A stretch of DNA of 64,000 bases from Lingula anatina (taxonomy: Eukaryota > Brachiopoda > Lingulata > Lingulida > Lingulidae), in assembly GCF_001039355.2 (NCBI RefSeq), contig NW_019774414.1, positions 221,340 through 285,339 on the forward strand. Reading direction: 5' to 3'. The notes beneath the pieces were generated by a model that saw only the letters and a program-made list of their open reading frames with translations, did not search any database and was not told the origin of the DNA. The translations under genes were made by a program, and so were the position numbers. Below are positions 1 to 11,446 of the stretch, piece by piece. Position 1 is the first letter of the stretch, and the number at the start of each line of letters is the position of its first letter.

Positions 1-149
1 ATACATTCGACCCTTTTGCTCGACACCCCTTTTCGCCAAAAGAAAATGTCACACCCTCTCAATGACCTTGACACAATCCGCGAGACATTTCGAGATTCTT
101 ACAGCTGCGGAATACGGACAATAATAATAATAACAGGATATAAACCAAG
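1..149 (+). promoter_or_regulatory. 5' flank / 5' UTR of the DCAF5-like gene
   Basis: The 149 bases before the DCAF5 start codon contain no other coding signal. They end in a short TAA/ATA-rich stretch. The start has A at -3 (ccaagATG). No TATA box or other clear core-promoter element is visible, and the transcription start probably lies here or upstream of the window. Confidence 0.4.
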
Positions 150-3100
150 ATGTTGAGCAGAAATACGTTCAACCAGGGCACTCTTTCCTACGTTTTTCAC
201 CAGCATTACAAAGAAGACACCAAAAACATCAGTAGACTGATGCGAGAGAAAATGGAGAGAAGTCAAAATATGTATCAAATGGACCTGAAGGCTCACTTCG
301 GCTGCGTGAATGCGATCGAGTTCTCAAATGGCGCAGGGGAGTATATCGCGTCAGGTAAGTTCCTAGGTCGAACAATACATGTATATTAAACCAGGGCATT
401 TGTCAGCATTTAGACCACTTATGATTTATTGATTCAAGGTCTTCCTGGAGGCTTGGCCGATGTGCTTGGTGCATGCATGACGTATATATATGCCTTGTTG
501 TTAACTATTTTTGGAACCGCGATGCAGATTCAATACCTATGCCCAATTTCCCAGTGGCATGCATTTTTATGTTGGGTTTCCTTCCTTTATTTGATAGTAA
601 AGCTTTTTACTTTTCAAAGTCCAAATAAATTTATGTAAACATTGCAATGCCCCAAATTGTGAGGCAGACGACTAACTTGAAAGATATTAGTTTTGATAAA
701 CGATTACATTTTTGTAGACATCGCAAGTATCAGCAAGTAAAAAAAATGAATATGATACTTGTTAGGGCATTATATAAGATGAGTTTTGTAAAGACAAAAG
801 TTGTAAAACATAAATCAGGTATACACATTTTCTTATTTACATCATTTTTAACAACAGATTTGATCTTGCTATTGGCAGATTTAGAGTGAATGATTTTATG
901 GTGTTTAATTTAAAGAATATAACTTTATATGCATTATAACACTATTTTGCATGTTATTACAAATTATTTCACACCCATATACACATTTTTTCCAGGTGGA
1001 GATGACAAGCGTGTCCTGTTGTGGAATGTCCAAAGGGCTCTGTCAGCAGGTTATACCCCTGCTCCCATGAAGGGAGAACATCACAGTAACATTTTCTGCT
1101 TGGCATTTGACAGCAGCAATAAAAAGATATTCTCTGGTGGTGAGTGTATGGGATAAATGGTGGCTTAAGTATCAGTGTTAATTCAGTCTGTGCAATAACC
1201 TTTTTCAGATTACTTGCCATTCAGACCACCACATTCCTAAAATCTACTGGTCCAAATAAACATTTCAATAAGACTAGACATTTCCCCCTATTGCAATGAT
1301 ACAATTAATAACAAGACCTTGATTTTAAGAATCATGTAATAGAACTTTACATGGCAATTGTAAATACCCACATCACATTATTATCATTATATGTTACTAA
1401 TTAGTTATATCTGGAAATATCTTTACAACTAAAGACGTATTATTAACACTCATTTCTGCTTCTGTTCCCAGGTAATGATCAAGCAGTAATTGTTCATGAT
1501 GCCCAGAGGTGAGACATGTTTCTGATTTACAGTAGATTAATCACTGACATGCTATTGTGTTGCTCTGCAAGTGTTGGGGAATAAGCATGGTGTAATACTC
1601 TGTCTTTTATTATGAGAGGCACATACTGAGTGTTAGCAAAAAAAAATTAATCTCAGCATTTTTAATGCTCATTGTGTGCCTTAAAATCAGACTAAAAATC
1701 AGAAGATAAAATTTTATTATATGTTTTTGCAGCAGTTATTTATTTTTAATTTGTTGATTTTCCTATTCTTTCTTTCTTTTCTTTTTTAAATAAGCAAAGG
1801 AAAGCTTAATTATAGTGATCGATATTTCAGTTTCAGTTACAGTACAATTTCATATTCTTATGTAAAGATAATAAAGAAAACTTTAAGACAAAAATCTTTT
1901 TTTTTTTTGATCCAGTGGTGAACTTGTAGATGTGTTCCTGCACCAGGAGGCAGTGTACGGCCTCTCTGTGGACCCAAGCAATGACAATGTATTTGCCAGT
2001 GCCTGTGATGATGGCAGAATACTGTTGTATGATATAAGGGAACCTCCAGAAGCTGGTAAGTTGACCAAAAAATTGGTTCATTTTGCAGATTAAATCGCTC
2101 TTCGTCAGTTCCTTATAGCTTTTTGAGTGTATAGAACCGTTCAAAATACTTGGAAAAGTCTTGCAGCCAGTGACCATCATTATGGCATGACAAGGACTCG
2201 AATCCATTCCTCCTAATTGTCTGTGACCGGGTTGTAATTCATTCTCGAGTTGCTTGGCATACAGTAACATTTTTTTGTGTCACATTTGAGGAATATTTTA
2301 CAATTTTGGTGTGAATGTGTAAGGCAACCAAAACAGAGAAGAACCCAGAATCATGATATTAACCAAAATATTGGGATTGCTTAAATCATGAAAGGGTCAC
2401 ACTCTGATGTATACAGGGTATTAATTGTACCCAAAAATTTCAAATTCACCATATTTTGTCAATTTAAAGGCCATTTTTAGACATACATGTGTAATGATAG
2501 TTGTCACAACAGTTATATGAATATAGATGAGCATAAGCTAAAATGTTTGCTGAATAATTTTAAATGACCATGGTGAGGAAAATTTTATTTCTATATATTG
2601 TACATTCACCAATTTATGAAACAGTCAAAAAATTTTACTCTCATTGATCAAAAATATGATCACTATACACTGATAGACCTTATGTAATGCTGTCATTAGA
2701 AATAATTAGTTTTTTTGCGATATATGTTATCAATTTCAAGATATTAGTTCTCAAATAGCAGTTGTTATTATCATTATTATTATTATTATTATTATTCCTT
2801 TAATATTAATCTTCTAGATTCCCTGTGCCTATGTGACTGTTCCACCCCTATGCATGCCGTGATGCATAACCCTATAGACCCCCGGTTAATAGCCACAGCC
2901 AATTCTAAAGAAGGGATCGGACTGTGGGATGTCAGAGTTCCTAAAGAGTAAGATATATTGAAATATGGACCACTGTTAAGTGTTAGATACTAAAGTTGTG
3001 ATCTATATTGACTCATGAGTTTTTGTTTGTTTTAAGATGTGCTGAAGTAATCCTGTTCCTATAGGCCTGTAGTTTTTTTGTCTACATGGTCATATTTATT

Positions 3101-6100
3101 TACTACTGACTAATTGGTTGTCCAAGTCCAAAAAGTACTCGGTACAGAAGGTGGTGTTGTGAAAAGATCCTGTAACACTTCAAGGTCCAGTTTATTGGAA
3201 ATATTGCTCCTGTTAACAAGAAAAACGTCCATTGTTTCAGACCAATATTTACTTAATGCAAGTGAACTGCTATGGATTTAGTTGAACTGAATCAGACTTG
3301 ACTTTCATGTACACTGAACAGGTATCATACAGTAATGGAATCGGTCCTAGAACATGTTTACACAGTCAACACAGAATACAAGGTGTGTGAATATTTTGAA
3401 AATGTCAAAATAAATTTATGTCAAGTATAAGTATATTAAGTATATATGTAAGACGACTTATTTCCAGGTGCTTAATGCATTATGGGGGGAAGTGGAGCCA
3501 GCAGAGCTGCATGAGTGTGAGGTTTAACAGCCTCGGAGACCGTCTAACTGCCCTCAGACGGAGGCTTCCACCAGTGCTCTATGATGTACGGCATTCCGCC
3601 CCATTGTGCCAGTTTGATCATGTAGGGTATTACAATTCTTGTACCATGAAGAGTTGCTGCTTTGCTGGGGATCAAGACCAGGTAGGACCTAAAATGGCTT
3701 TAAAATAATAAAATGTATTTAAGACATCCTAAAAACATCTATAGTCTTTTCACCTGTAGATGTTTTCAGCATGTTTTTGGTGTACGGTATTTATAATATG
3801 TTGAAAATGTCAACAAGGAATAGACTATGTGGTTAGCAAGTTGTCATGATGCAAATTGGATAACTATTTGTTAAATTGTATTAATGGTAGATATTGATAT
3901 ATGTTTTCTGGTGTTTAATGCTAAATGATTTAAGATGATTAGTGATTTTTAAAAAGATTTACATTCTGTATTTGTAGTATTTGGTGTCTGGCTCGGATGA
4001 TTTTAGTCTGTACATTTGGCGAATACCTGACAAGGGCAGCGAAAGTAAGTTTTCTGTGGAATACATAAATGATTTCAATTCTGCTCTGACTATTGAAGAA
4101 AACACAAAACAATCAAGAGTGGATTTAACAATGTATGTTGTATATGGAAGTTTTTTTTAATAAATGCAAAACTGTCATGTAAAAAAAGTCCTTTGACACA
4201 CATAATTTTAACTTATTAAACATAAAAAGTTTAGGGTCAGATCAAGTTCAACATTTGTTTGCTGTAGTTAATGATGATGATACATTATGGAAATGTGCAT
4301 ATATATGTATGTATAAATGATTACAGGGGTTTGGCTCAGTGAGGCACACTTGGTATTAAAGGGACACAGGTCAATTGTCAACCAAGTACGTTTCAATCCA
4401 GATAACCACCTCCTCATCTCATCTGGAGTAGAAAAAGTTATTAAGGTGGGTAACATACTTCTGTATTACATAGAGCCTGTGGATCATTTGAAGTAAACCT
4501 GTTTTATGTAATATACTACCACAAAAACCTATGATTTCATATTATAGACTTGGGTCAAATATGGGCCCTATGGCTGATTTTTAGGCTAGTTGAAGGATTT
4601 CTATGCTTGATGTATTCGTCAGAATTGGAATCTTTTCACTTAATAATTTCCTTAACCAAAAGATAAAAAGCTGCATAGAACTTAACTATTCAATTGTAAC
4701 TTGTCTAGTTTACTATATTTGTGAAATTAAAATCCATAGTTCATTTTTATGTTGGTGTAATTTATTTTTGAGAAATTCAGTTATATAAATTGAAAAATCT
4801 TTCAGGCCTGGAGCCCATTTCCCATTGGTAATGCTCCCAGACGAGAAGAGGACGCATCTCTGCAAAACTTTGAGGACCGTCTTGTTTACTCCCATGAGGA
4901 GTACATTAACCTCGTGCTGCAGAGTGGGCAAGTCATGACTCACGACTACACTAACGAATCCGTAGAAGAAGACCCACGCATGATGGCATTCTTTGATTCC
5001 CTTGTCCAACGTGAACTCGAGGGCTGGTCATCGGACAGTAACTCTTCAACTGACTTAGACGCCTTTCAGTCATTTGTGCAGTCATCGCACTCCGAGCCCT
5101 CTGAACTTGATGCTGATGCTGGTGTGGATGCTGACTCTGATGAAGAGAGGTTTAGTCCCTTTACTCAAGCTTTTGCTGGGGTAATAGCGGAAAGTGTGAG
5201 GAGAGAAGCAGGCGGAGGAGGAGGAGGAGAAGGGGAGGATGAAGTAGAAGGGGAACAAAGCAGTAACAGTCAGCATAGGCTGAATGAGGCTTTGAATGAA
5301 GCAGGGAGGGAGTTGTTTGCAGAAGAAGCAGTACAGAGGTTGAGGACAGGAAGAAATCAAGAAAATGAGGCAGCTTCTCGAAAAAGAACAATTACGGAAC
5401 TTATTGCTGAAAGAAGAAAAGATTACTGGGCAAATATTGTGAAGTATACAGCTAGTCCAGAGCAGAGTAATAAACTTGTGAAAAGAAGAAGAAAGAGGAG
5501 ATCCAAATCGGAATCGAACATGAGTGATGCCCTGGGATTAACCCAAACTGACTCAGACTCTTCTGAATCTGAAGTTCAACCATCTTGTGGAAAGAAAAAA
5601 AGTACTTTGCATTTGCCTGATAGTGACTCAGATAGTGCTCTTTCGGGGCCCTCGAATAGAGACATTGCATTTAAACAGAGAGAAATGCCTACAGCTTTAG
5701 GTAGGCTGAAAAGACTCCGTGCTAGGGTATTGTTAAGTGATTCAGATTCTGAGACAAGTGATGGTGAGCAAAATGGTCCAACAACGACCAGCACACCGGT
5801 TCTCAAAAATGGCAATTTTAACATTGGCGAGAAAAACTTGACAAATGGGGAGAAGTGTGAAAAGAACCATTTTAGTACTGATGTAGTACAAGAGAATTCA
5901 GAAGAAAACCAAAGAGCCATGTTCACGGACAATGAACAGAAAATTGAACCCAAGCTTCCCAATGGTTCGGACTCTACTGCGATCAGTTCTGTTTTACAGT
6001 ATAATAATAATAGCAGTAACAGTAATGGTGCTGAAAATGGACTTCTTTGTTCCACTAATGGAAATATCACTGCCTCATGTAGCACCAGCAGAGATGAAGA

Positions 6101-6248
6101 CGATACGTCTTCACAGCCAGTTTGGACTCGATTTAAAAAATATAAGAGTAAGATGGAAAAAGCACGAAGACATTATAGGACTCAGAAAAAAGACACAAAA
6201 GCAGTATCTAGTGATGAAGACAACAATGATCCTTCTACTGAGCAATAA
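150..6248 (+). CDS. DCAF5: DDB1- and CUL4-associated factor 5-like WD40 protein (9 exons)
   Basis: Exons read as 150-354, 996-1139, 1472-1508, 1916-2055, 2818-2947, 3468-3681, 3978-4044, 4327-4445, 4806-6248. All have GT-AG borders and compatible phases, giving 832 residues (human DCAF5 is about 940). An in-frame TAA lies at 141 just before the start codon. Residues ~45-360 carry WD40 repeats (GDDKRVLLWN, SGGNDQAVIVHD, LVSGSDDFSLYIWR, LKGHRSIVNQVRF). LLYDIREPP and GLWDVRVPKE supply the WDxR-type motif typical of DDB1-binding DCAFs. The 1.4-kb last exon encodes a long disordered tail rich in Glu, Asp, Ser and Lys, with acidic serine runs such as DSDSDSA. Known family role: substrate receptor docking on DDB1 in CRL4 ubiquitin ligase. 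The family call is firm; the tail diverges and its length depends on a single exon. Exon 3 is only 37 bases. Confidence 0.93.
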
Positions 6249-6328
6249 AAGTTTCTTGTCCAATGTTTTATATTATTTCAATCAAGACTACCAGAACGTT
6301 GATAAACTGAAAGCGGGTGAAGTGCAAT

Positions 6329-6371
<43 letters not shown>

Positions 6372-7466
6372 TGCTTATTTGAATTTTAGAATTGATTGGA
6401 ATTAGTAATATTTGTTACTATAACGTGATATCCATTTTAGGAACATCCATGTAAAAACAGTTGTCTGCACAAGTGTCTGAACGTGCAAATATTTCATGAA
6501 GTTGGTCATGAATCTTGACAAAAAACTGCCGTGTATTTATAATGAGCACGCTGCAAAGTTAACAGCTGCAAAGTTAACAAAAAGTTCAACAGAATGTTAA
6601 GCTTAAAAGGTTTTAGATCAACGACGTTGCTGAGAAATATTTTTGTAATGATCAGGCTTTTTCCAGTTTAAATATGTTAATGCCTTTGTTAACATAGGTA
6701 GTTGAGTTAAGTGCTTTTATGGCTTCAAGTTCGTTGTCTAGCTTTAATTCGGATCAGTTTTCTAATCCTTAATTGGCCAAAATAACGCGAATAAAACAAC
6801 AGACTTTATTTTGAACAAATCCTTTACAAGCTGTATATCTTTTGTTGTGCTCTATTGTCTAAGCATTAAGGAAAAGTATCAGCTTTTCCAAAATATTACA
6901 TTGAATTACAGTATATAAGTAACTTTTATTGAAGATTTGTTTGATTCCTAAGCCAGTTAAGGGAATAAATTTTAATGGTGCTGTCCTTGCAACGAGTCTT
7001 GTCATTTACCTTTTAAAGATTTTCAAGTTTACATTGACGGGTATCTATTTTTTTTTCTGTCATAAATAATGGATGGATCAACAAAGGTACTTTTGGAAGA
7101 CTGTCAGAAAATATCTCTGGATCCGCCCCTATTATAGGCACATTTCCCGCATTTCCATTGGAAACGTACCTATAATATCTGCCACCCTGGTAGAGGGTAG
7201 TGTATGGTCACTTTACAAGATTATGTAGTCAAATGTTTGACCCCGAAGGTACTCTTTCATAAATTGACGGGGGGCCAACTTACCCCGGGGTCCAACTAGC
7301 CCAGGTCTCCCCTATTGGCACATTACATAAAATTTGTGTTTCCGAATATTTGAAATGTTTCATTTGGTTGAACATTATTGTTGCTAAAAAATTTAATTTT
7401 GAACACCCAATGCTTGTTTGATCAATGGAAATGCTGAAGTCGTGTTGATATCACTTGTTAATGCAG
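6249..7466 (+). other. 3' UTR and flank of DCAF5, with AUUUA tract and poly(A) signals
   Basis: No coding exon is seen here. Bases 6327-6372 are an uninterrupted ATTT tetranucleotide tract of about 11 units. In RNA this would be a run of overlapping UUAUUUAUU nonamers, the class II AU-rich element pattern. Candidate AATAAA signals lie at 6790-6795 and 6964-6969. Around 7266-7312 there is an odd G/C-block patch (ACCCCGGGGT flanked by repeated CCAACT words) that looks like the edge of a dispersed repeat. Confidence 0.5.
6327..6372 (+). repeat. (ATTT)n microsatellite in the DCAF5 3' UTR
   Basis: About 46 bases of perfect TTTA/ATTT repeat begin 79 bases after the DCAF5 stop codon. If transcribed on the plus strand it is an AU-rich element candidate. 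It may equally be a neutral microsatellite. Confidence 0.85.
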
Positions 7467-7901
7467 AATCAAAAACGAAAAGAGGTTCAGCCACTAAAGA
7501 AAACGGAAAAGGAATTGGTGACAGGGTAAGGCATTTCAAGATAATTGTATTTTATCTACATTAAGGCAATGACAAAAATATTTACTCCAAACAAAGCAAT
7601 AAATGAAACCAAGCCTTCTTATCAACTATTGGAACAAATAGAAAGTCTGTCGTAGAAATGGCCAAAAGGAAAGGTCCGCTACGATAAAAACTCTGCGTTT
7701 CTCCGGAGCTAAATACTCTTTTATAAAAATTCAATATATTTTGATTCTATTTCGACGCCTTAAGAGAAGGCGATTACGGGTGGCGATTACCCACCTGGTC
7801 CAACCAAAAGCAATCAAAGAAAGCGGAAAAGAGCCCGCATGATATCCATAGAGACAGATATTCTGGAAGCTGGCGTGGAATGGCTTAACTGTACATGGTG
7901 A
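7467..7901 (+). pseudogene. Orphan pair of 3' exons paralogous to the membrane protein gene at 62413-63537
   Basis: Two plus-strand exon candidates: 7467-7525 (acceptor ATGCAG, donor GTAAGG, enters in phase 1, exits in phase 0) and 7767-7901 (acceptor AG at 7765-7766, ends TGA). The second encodes PPGPTKSNQRKRKRARM and then a helix ILEAG. The minus-strand last exon at 62547-62413 encodes PPGPTKSNQRKRRRARM and ILEAA. Both last exons are exactly 135 bases and start in phase 0, and both penultimate exons start in phase 1. I found no upstream exon with the membrane segment between DCAF5 and 7467, so this is either a partial, probably dead duplicate or the tail of a gene whose other exons I cannot see. 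Function unknown. Confidence 0.6.
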
Positions 7902-8766
7902 TTTCTAGATTATTGCTTGTTACATAGAGCATGAAAGTATTTGATATTTGAAGATTGTACACTTGAATTAGAAACAACCATTGTGATGATAATGATGAGT
8001 TAAGGCCGAAGGCCCACGTGATTTTCCCGATTGCGGTAAATTTACTTTATGTTGCCTTGAAAAAAGTTCATTTAGGCAATACCTTTTGCCCCCCCCCCAA
8101 AAAAAAAATGGATGTTTAAACATTTCAGCAACTTCCAATTCGTGTTTCAAGTTCATTATATCCAAGCTCACTTCGAGAACAGTCTGTAAAATCATCGAAA
8201 GAAATGTACAAAATAAAAATAACCCGCCACAAGTAACTTGCTTTCACATGTTTCGATACTTGAATGTGTTTAAAACTGAATGACACAATGGACTGTAGAG
8301 TCCGTATTTTCTGCTTTCAGAAAGACGACTTTGTCGCCACACAACGCCGCACAACACCTCATCAACCTCCAGTGCCGCCAACGGCATTACGGATATCCCC
8401 TGTGTCCACCCTCTGGCCATGAAAGGGGCCGGATACCATGGGCACCTGATGGCTGTAGACACATTCGGTTTTCTCCAACAAATAAGAAAGAAACTTGAAA
8501 ATTATCCATATGATGTCATTATTCATCACTGTGTGTGTCTGTAAACATTTTTTTCTGGAATATGTTGAATAATAATAAAACAGACCTACTTGCCTGTCTT
8601 GCTTTCCTATTTTTCAATAAATCGTAACTAATCCCCCCCCCCAATCTTTTCATGGGTACAATGAGAATGCCAAATATAGGCAGAAAACTCATTGCGTGCT
8701 CTATCTCTCTTTTTAATCCCTCGATTTATCATTCTGGGTATTTTATGAACCAATGTTAATTTGATG

Positions 8767-8767
<1 letters not shown>

Positions 8768-8799
<32 letters not shown>
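8768..8799. repeat. (CA)n microsatellite
   Basis: About 16 perfect CA dinucleotides, preceded by TTTGATGAA and followed by TGTGCAACAC. Confidence 0.95.
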
Positions 8800-8801
<2 letters not shown>

Positions 8802-11292
8802 TGCAACACACGAGCGCACTTCTTTCCAGTCAACCAATAATAAAGCGTTAGACGTGATCAATAAGGAAGTGACTCTTGTCTAGATAAATGTTCATAATGC
8901 ATTTTGACATAATGACAGCTTCTTCTGCATTTGTAATGTGGCCGCTGTTAACCATAGAAATGTGTGAATTATAAGTTACATTTAAATTTGTCAATATGAA
9001 TACAGACATAAAAATTTCAGACTTGGAGAATCTAGTGTTGGTGGATTAGATTACCCCTCCGGTAGCTGAATTTTTAAACCGGTAAGCAGCATGATGATTT
9101 TAACACGATGGGAATGTGTTTGTAATGCTTGATCCTGTATAAAGGTGAGATTTTAATCATTAGGAATGCTTAGGATGGAAATAAGACAGAACATTTTTTT
9201 AAATAATGAATTTTTTAAAAAAGAGGTAAAAAAAGAACAATAAAAAAGAATAAGAAAAGTGATGTTATTATATCATAGTGAGCTTAACAGTCTACCTTTA
9301 TCATTCAAATATTCTCATTTCCTTTGTCACATATTCAAGTTAAAAGCGATTTAAGTCCAGGTGCAAGTTTTCAAGTACAGTTTGTATTAAATAGCTGGTA
9401 AGAGAAGGCTTCATTTTCAGAATTGGCATTAAGGCGGGACTTCCAAATATTTTGCCTCGTCATTCATCTATTTCAAGTGGGAAATGCTTATGGCTATGAC
9501 TCGATTGCTTTTCAGTTGTTTTCTACAACATTTCTTGAATCATAGAAACTGAATATTTCAGTCATTTATGAGATATACTTTCGGGTATAAAGTTGTCCAC
9601 TGTTCTGAGCAAAAATAATGGTTTTTTCTCATCTTAATTCAGAACAATGTTTGAAAATGTTCTTCGGGGGAAATCCGCATTCCACCATCTTAAAGAAAGC
9701 GAAGTTGGTATATTGTTTTTAATGGAAAACGAAATTTTGCTTTCCGCGCCTGGCTGGTCTTTATTATGGCCGGTGTATGTCGAGGGCAAAACCTATTATT
9801 CACGTGTGCTTGCGCGTCTGAATGAAGTTTCTTAGCTTTACAAAAGCACTATTGCGCACCAGTTCAAGTATAAAACAAAGTGATATTTACATGCTTTAGA
9901 AAAGTTTGTTTATGCTACATTTTGTCTTTTTTGAAGACTTAATATCCCAATCACGAAATATAAAAGCGATCCTCCTGAGTATTGACAATCAAATGCTCGG
10001 CGGATTTAAGAATTTCCATAGCAAGTTTCATAAAGTATGTTCATAATCCCCATGACTTGAAAGTATAGGGAGCGAATTTTGGGGGCTTAGTATCCCCTTT
10101 AAACGGATTTTGGCCGCGTTTTCAGTACTTTTTCCTTTAAATCCAATGAGAAAAAATTCTGTCGGAAAAAACGTTGTGCATGAGCTATCTCCAATTTCGA
10201 TTTCTTTCTTTTTTTTTTTTTTTGCAATTTCAGCAGCTTCATTGCTGTCAATATATATTTTTTTCTTATATCAAATCAACTGATCTCAAGAATCTTCATT
10301 TTCACGCGAAAATCCACACTCTATGCAGTTAATGTTAAAAATATACTGCCAAATGCAATGTAAAATATACGTGGATTGGCATGGTATGGTATGGTGGAAA
10401 AGTGTACCATGTCCACAACTCAAGAATCCCAACTTACTTATCTTCAACAAGCAACACACCATCGTGATAGGTTTTTGCTGCAACTCCATCAGTTTACATC
10501 TATTGTAGCCCTTCTGATAACTATTATCAAGACATACCTTCACTTTTATTGACAGAAGACCATGAAAATAATTGAACAATACTGGTCAGATAAAATGTTT
10601 GACTGTCTCGCCGGAACTAGGATGCAGAAGCATTTCTTTTATAGAACATCCTGCTTGCATTTACAAAGGGCTTTTGTGATGGTTTTGCGTCTGAATGTCC
10701 AGCAGTCAAACATAGCTATCTTATCAATGTAAAATGTGTTTACATTGGGTGACTTTTGCATTCAAAGGTGTTAATCTTAAGTCAAATGTCCACTATATTG
10801 GTTAAAAGACACGTCAAACTATTTGTAAAGCCTGACTTTTGTATCGGCAACATAATAAAACAGTTTATAATACTCCCAATTTTATTTCCTTTTCTCCATT
10901 GAAATGGAACAGCAACGTAAGAAACCTAAAATTAATTGTTACCTGGGAAATACCAAAATACAGGAACAACCCAAATTGATGTATATATTAAATATTTCCA
11001 TAGTTATTAATGAAGTATGTAATAGGTGCCAAATATATTTCATTGGTCATTTCCGAGAAGTCCTAACCTGTTTACAGGATACTGATATGATCGAAAGCTT
11101 TCCAAAGTGATTTGTCTCTTTGTTTTCTCTGGCAAATAAGGAAGAAACACTTTCAGTAACGTTCAGTTACTAGACCAAAGAGCGGCCTTAGAGAAACCAA
11201 ATGAGTGTCACAGACATGAGGTCATCGAGCCATCCACCGAAACTGATTATAAAAACACGTTCGAACATATATATTACTTCCGAAGAGACACC

Positions 11293-11446
11293 TATATAAG
11301 CAACTGACGCGCAGGTGAGTTTAATGAAACACGGGTACAAGACCCTAAGCACAGTGGAAGTCCAAGTATAATATAAATTATTCAAACGGTAATTTAAAGA
11401 AAAAATTGGAATTCAGATAACTACAGTTCAGAAGATATTTGTTTCA
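11293..11446 (+). promoter_or_regulatory. Putative core promoter and 5' UTR of the secreted cytokine-like gene
   Basis: TATATAAG at 11293-11300 is a good TATA-like element. The start codon at 11447 lies about 150 bases downstream with no other long open frame between. A GGTGAGT donor-like word at 11314-11320 could mean a leader exon, so the first transcribed exon is uncertain. Confidence 0.35.

Larger units (their letters stand above)
7902..11446. other. Intergenic region between the orphan exons and the cytokine-like gene
   Basis: No convincing spliced gene is seen. Contents: a GC-richer exon-like patch at 8318-8498 after a good acceptor (CTTTCAG), with no downstream or upstream partner; a CA microsatellite near 8768-8799; kappaB-like words at 9436-9444 (GGGACTTCC) and 9668-9676 (GGGAAATCC); homopolymer T near 10208-10223; and a TATA-like TATATAAG at 11293-11300 about 150 bases before the cytokine-like start codon. 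The 62-codon open frame at 9647-9835 has no recognisable family. Confidence 0.4.

Noticed and set aside
429-889. Open frames in DCAF5 intron 1
   Set aside because: They interrupt the SG/GDDKR junction of the WD40 domain and have no family match; they are intronic.
1833-2270. 145-codon minus-strand open frame
   Set aside because: It overlaps DCAF5 exon 4 antisense and the flanking introns; no motif.
5082-6085. Long minus-strand open frames opposite DCAF5 exon 9
   Set aside because: Shadows of the acidic/serine-rich coding sequence: antisense of GAA/GAG/TCA-rich DNA yields long open frames.
8280-8498. 72-codon open frame with GC-richer composition after a good acceptor (8318)
   Set aside because: Exon-like in composition, but no partner exon keeps frame; joining from the 7767 exon through a possible donor at 7898 gives an immediate stop. 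Kept only as a note in the intergenic entry.
9647-9835. 62-codon open frame starting MFENVLRGKSAF
   Set aside because: No recognisable family, no splice or promoter context, and a length expected by chance in this region.
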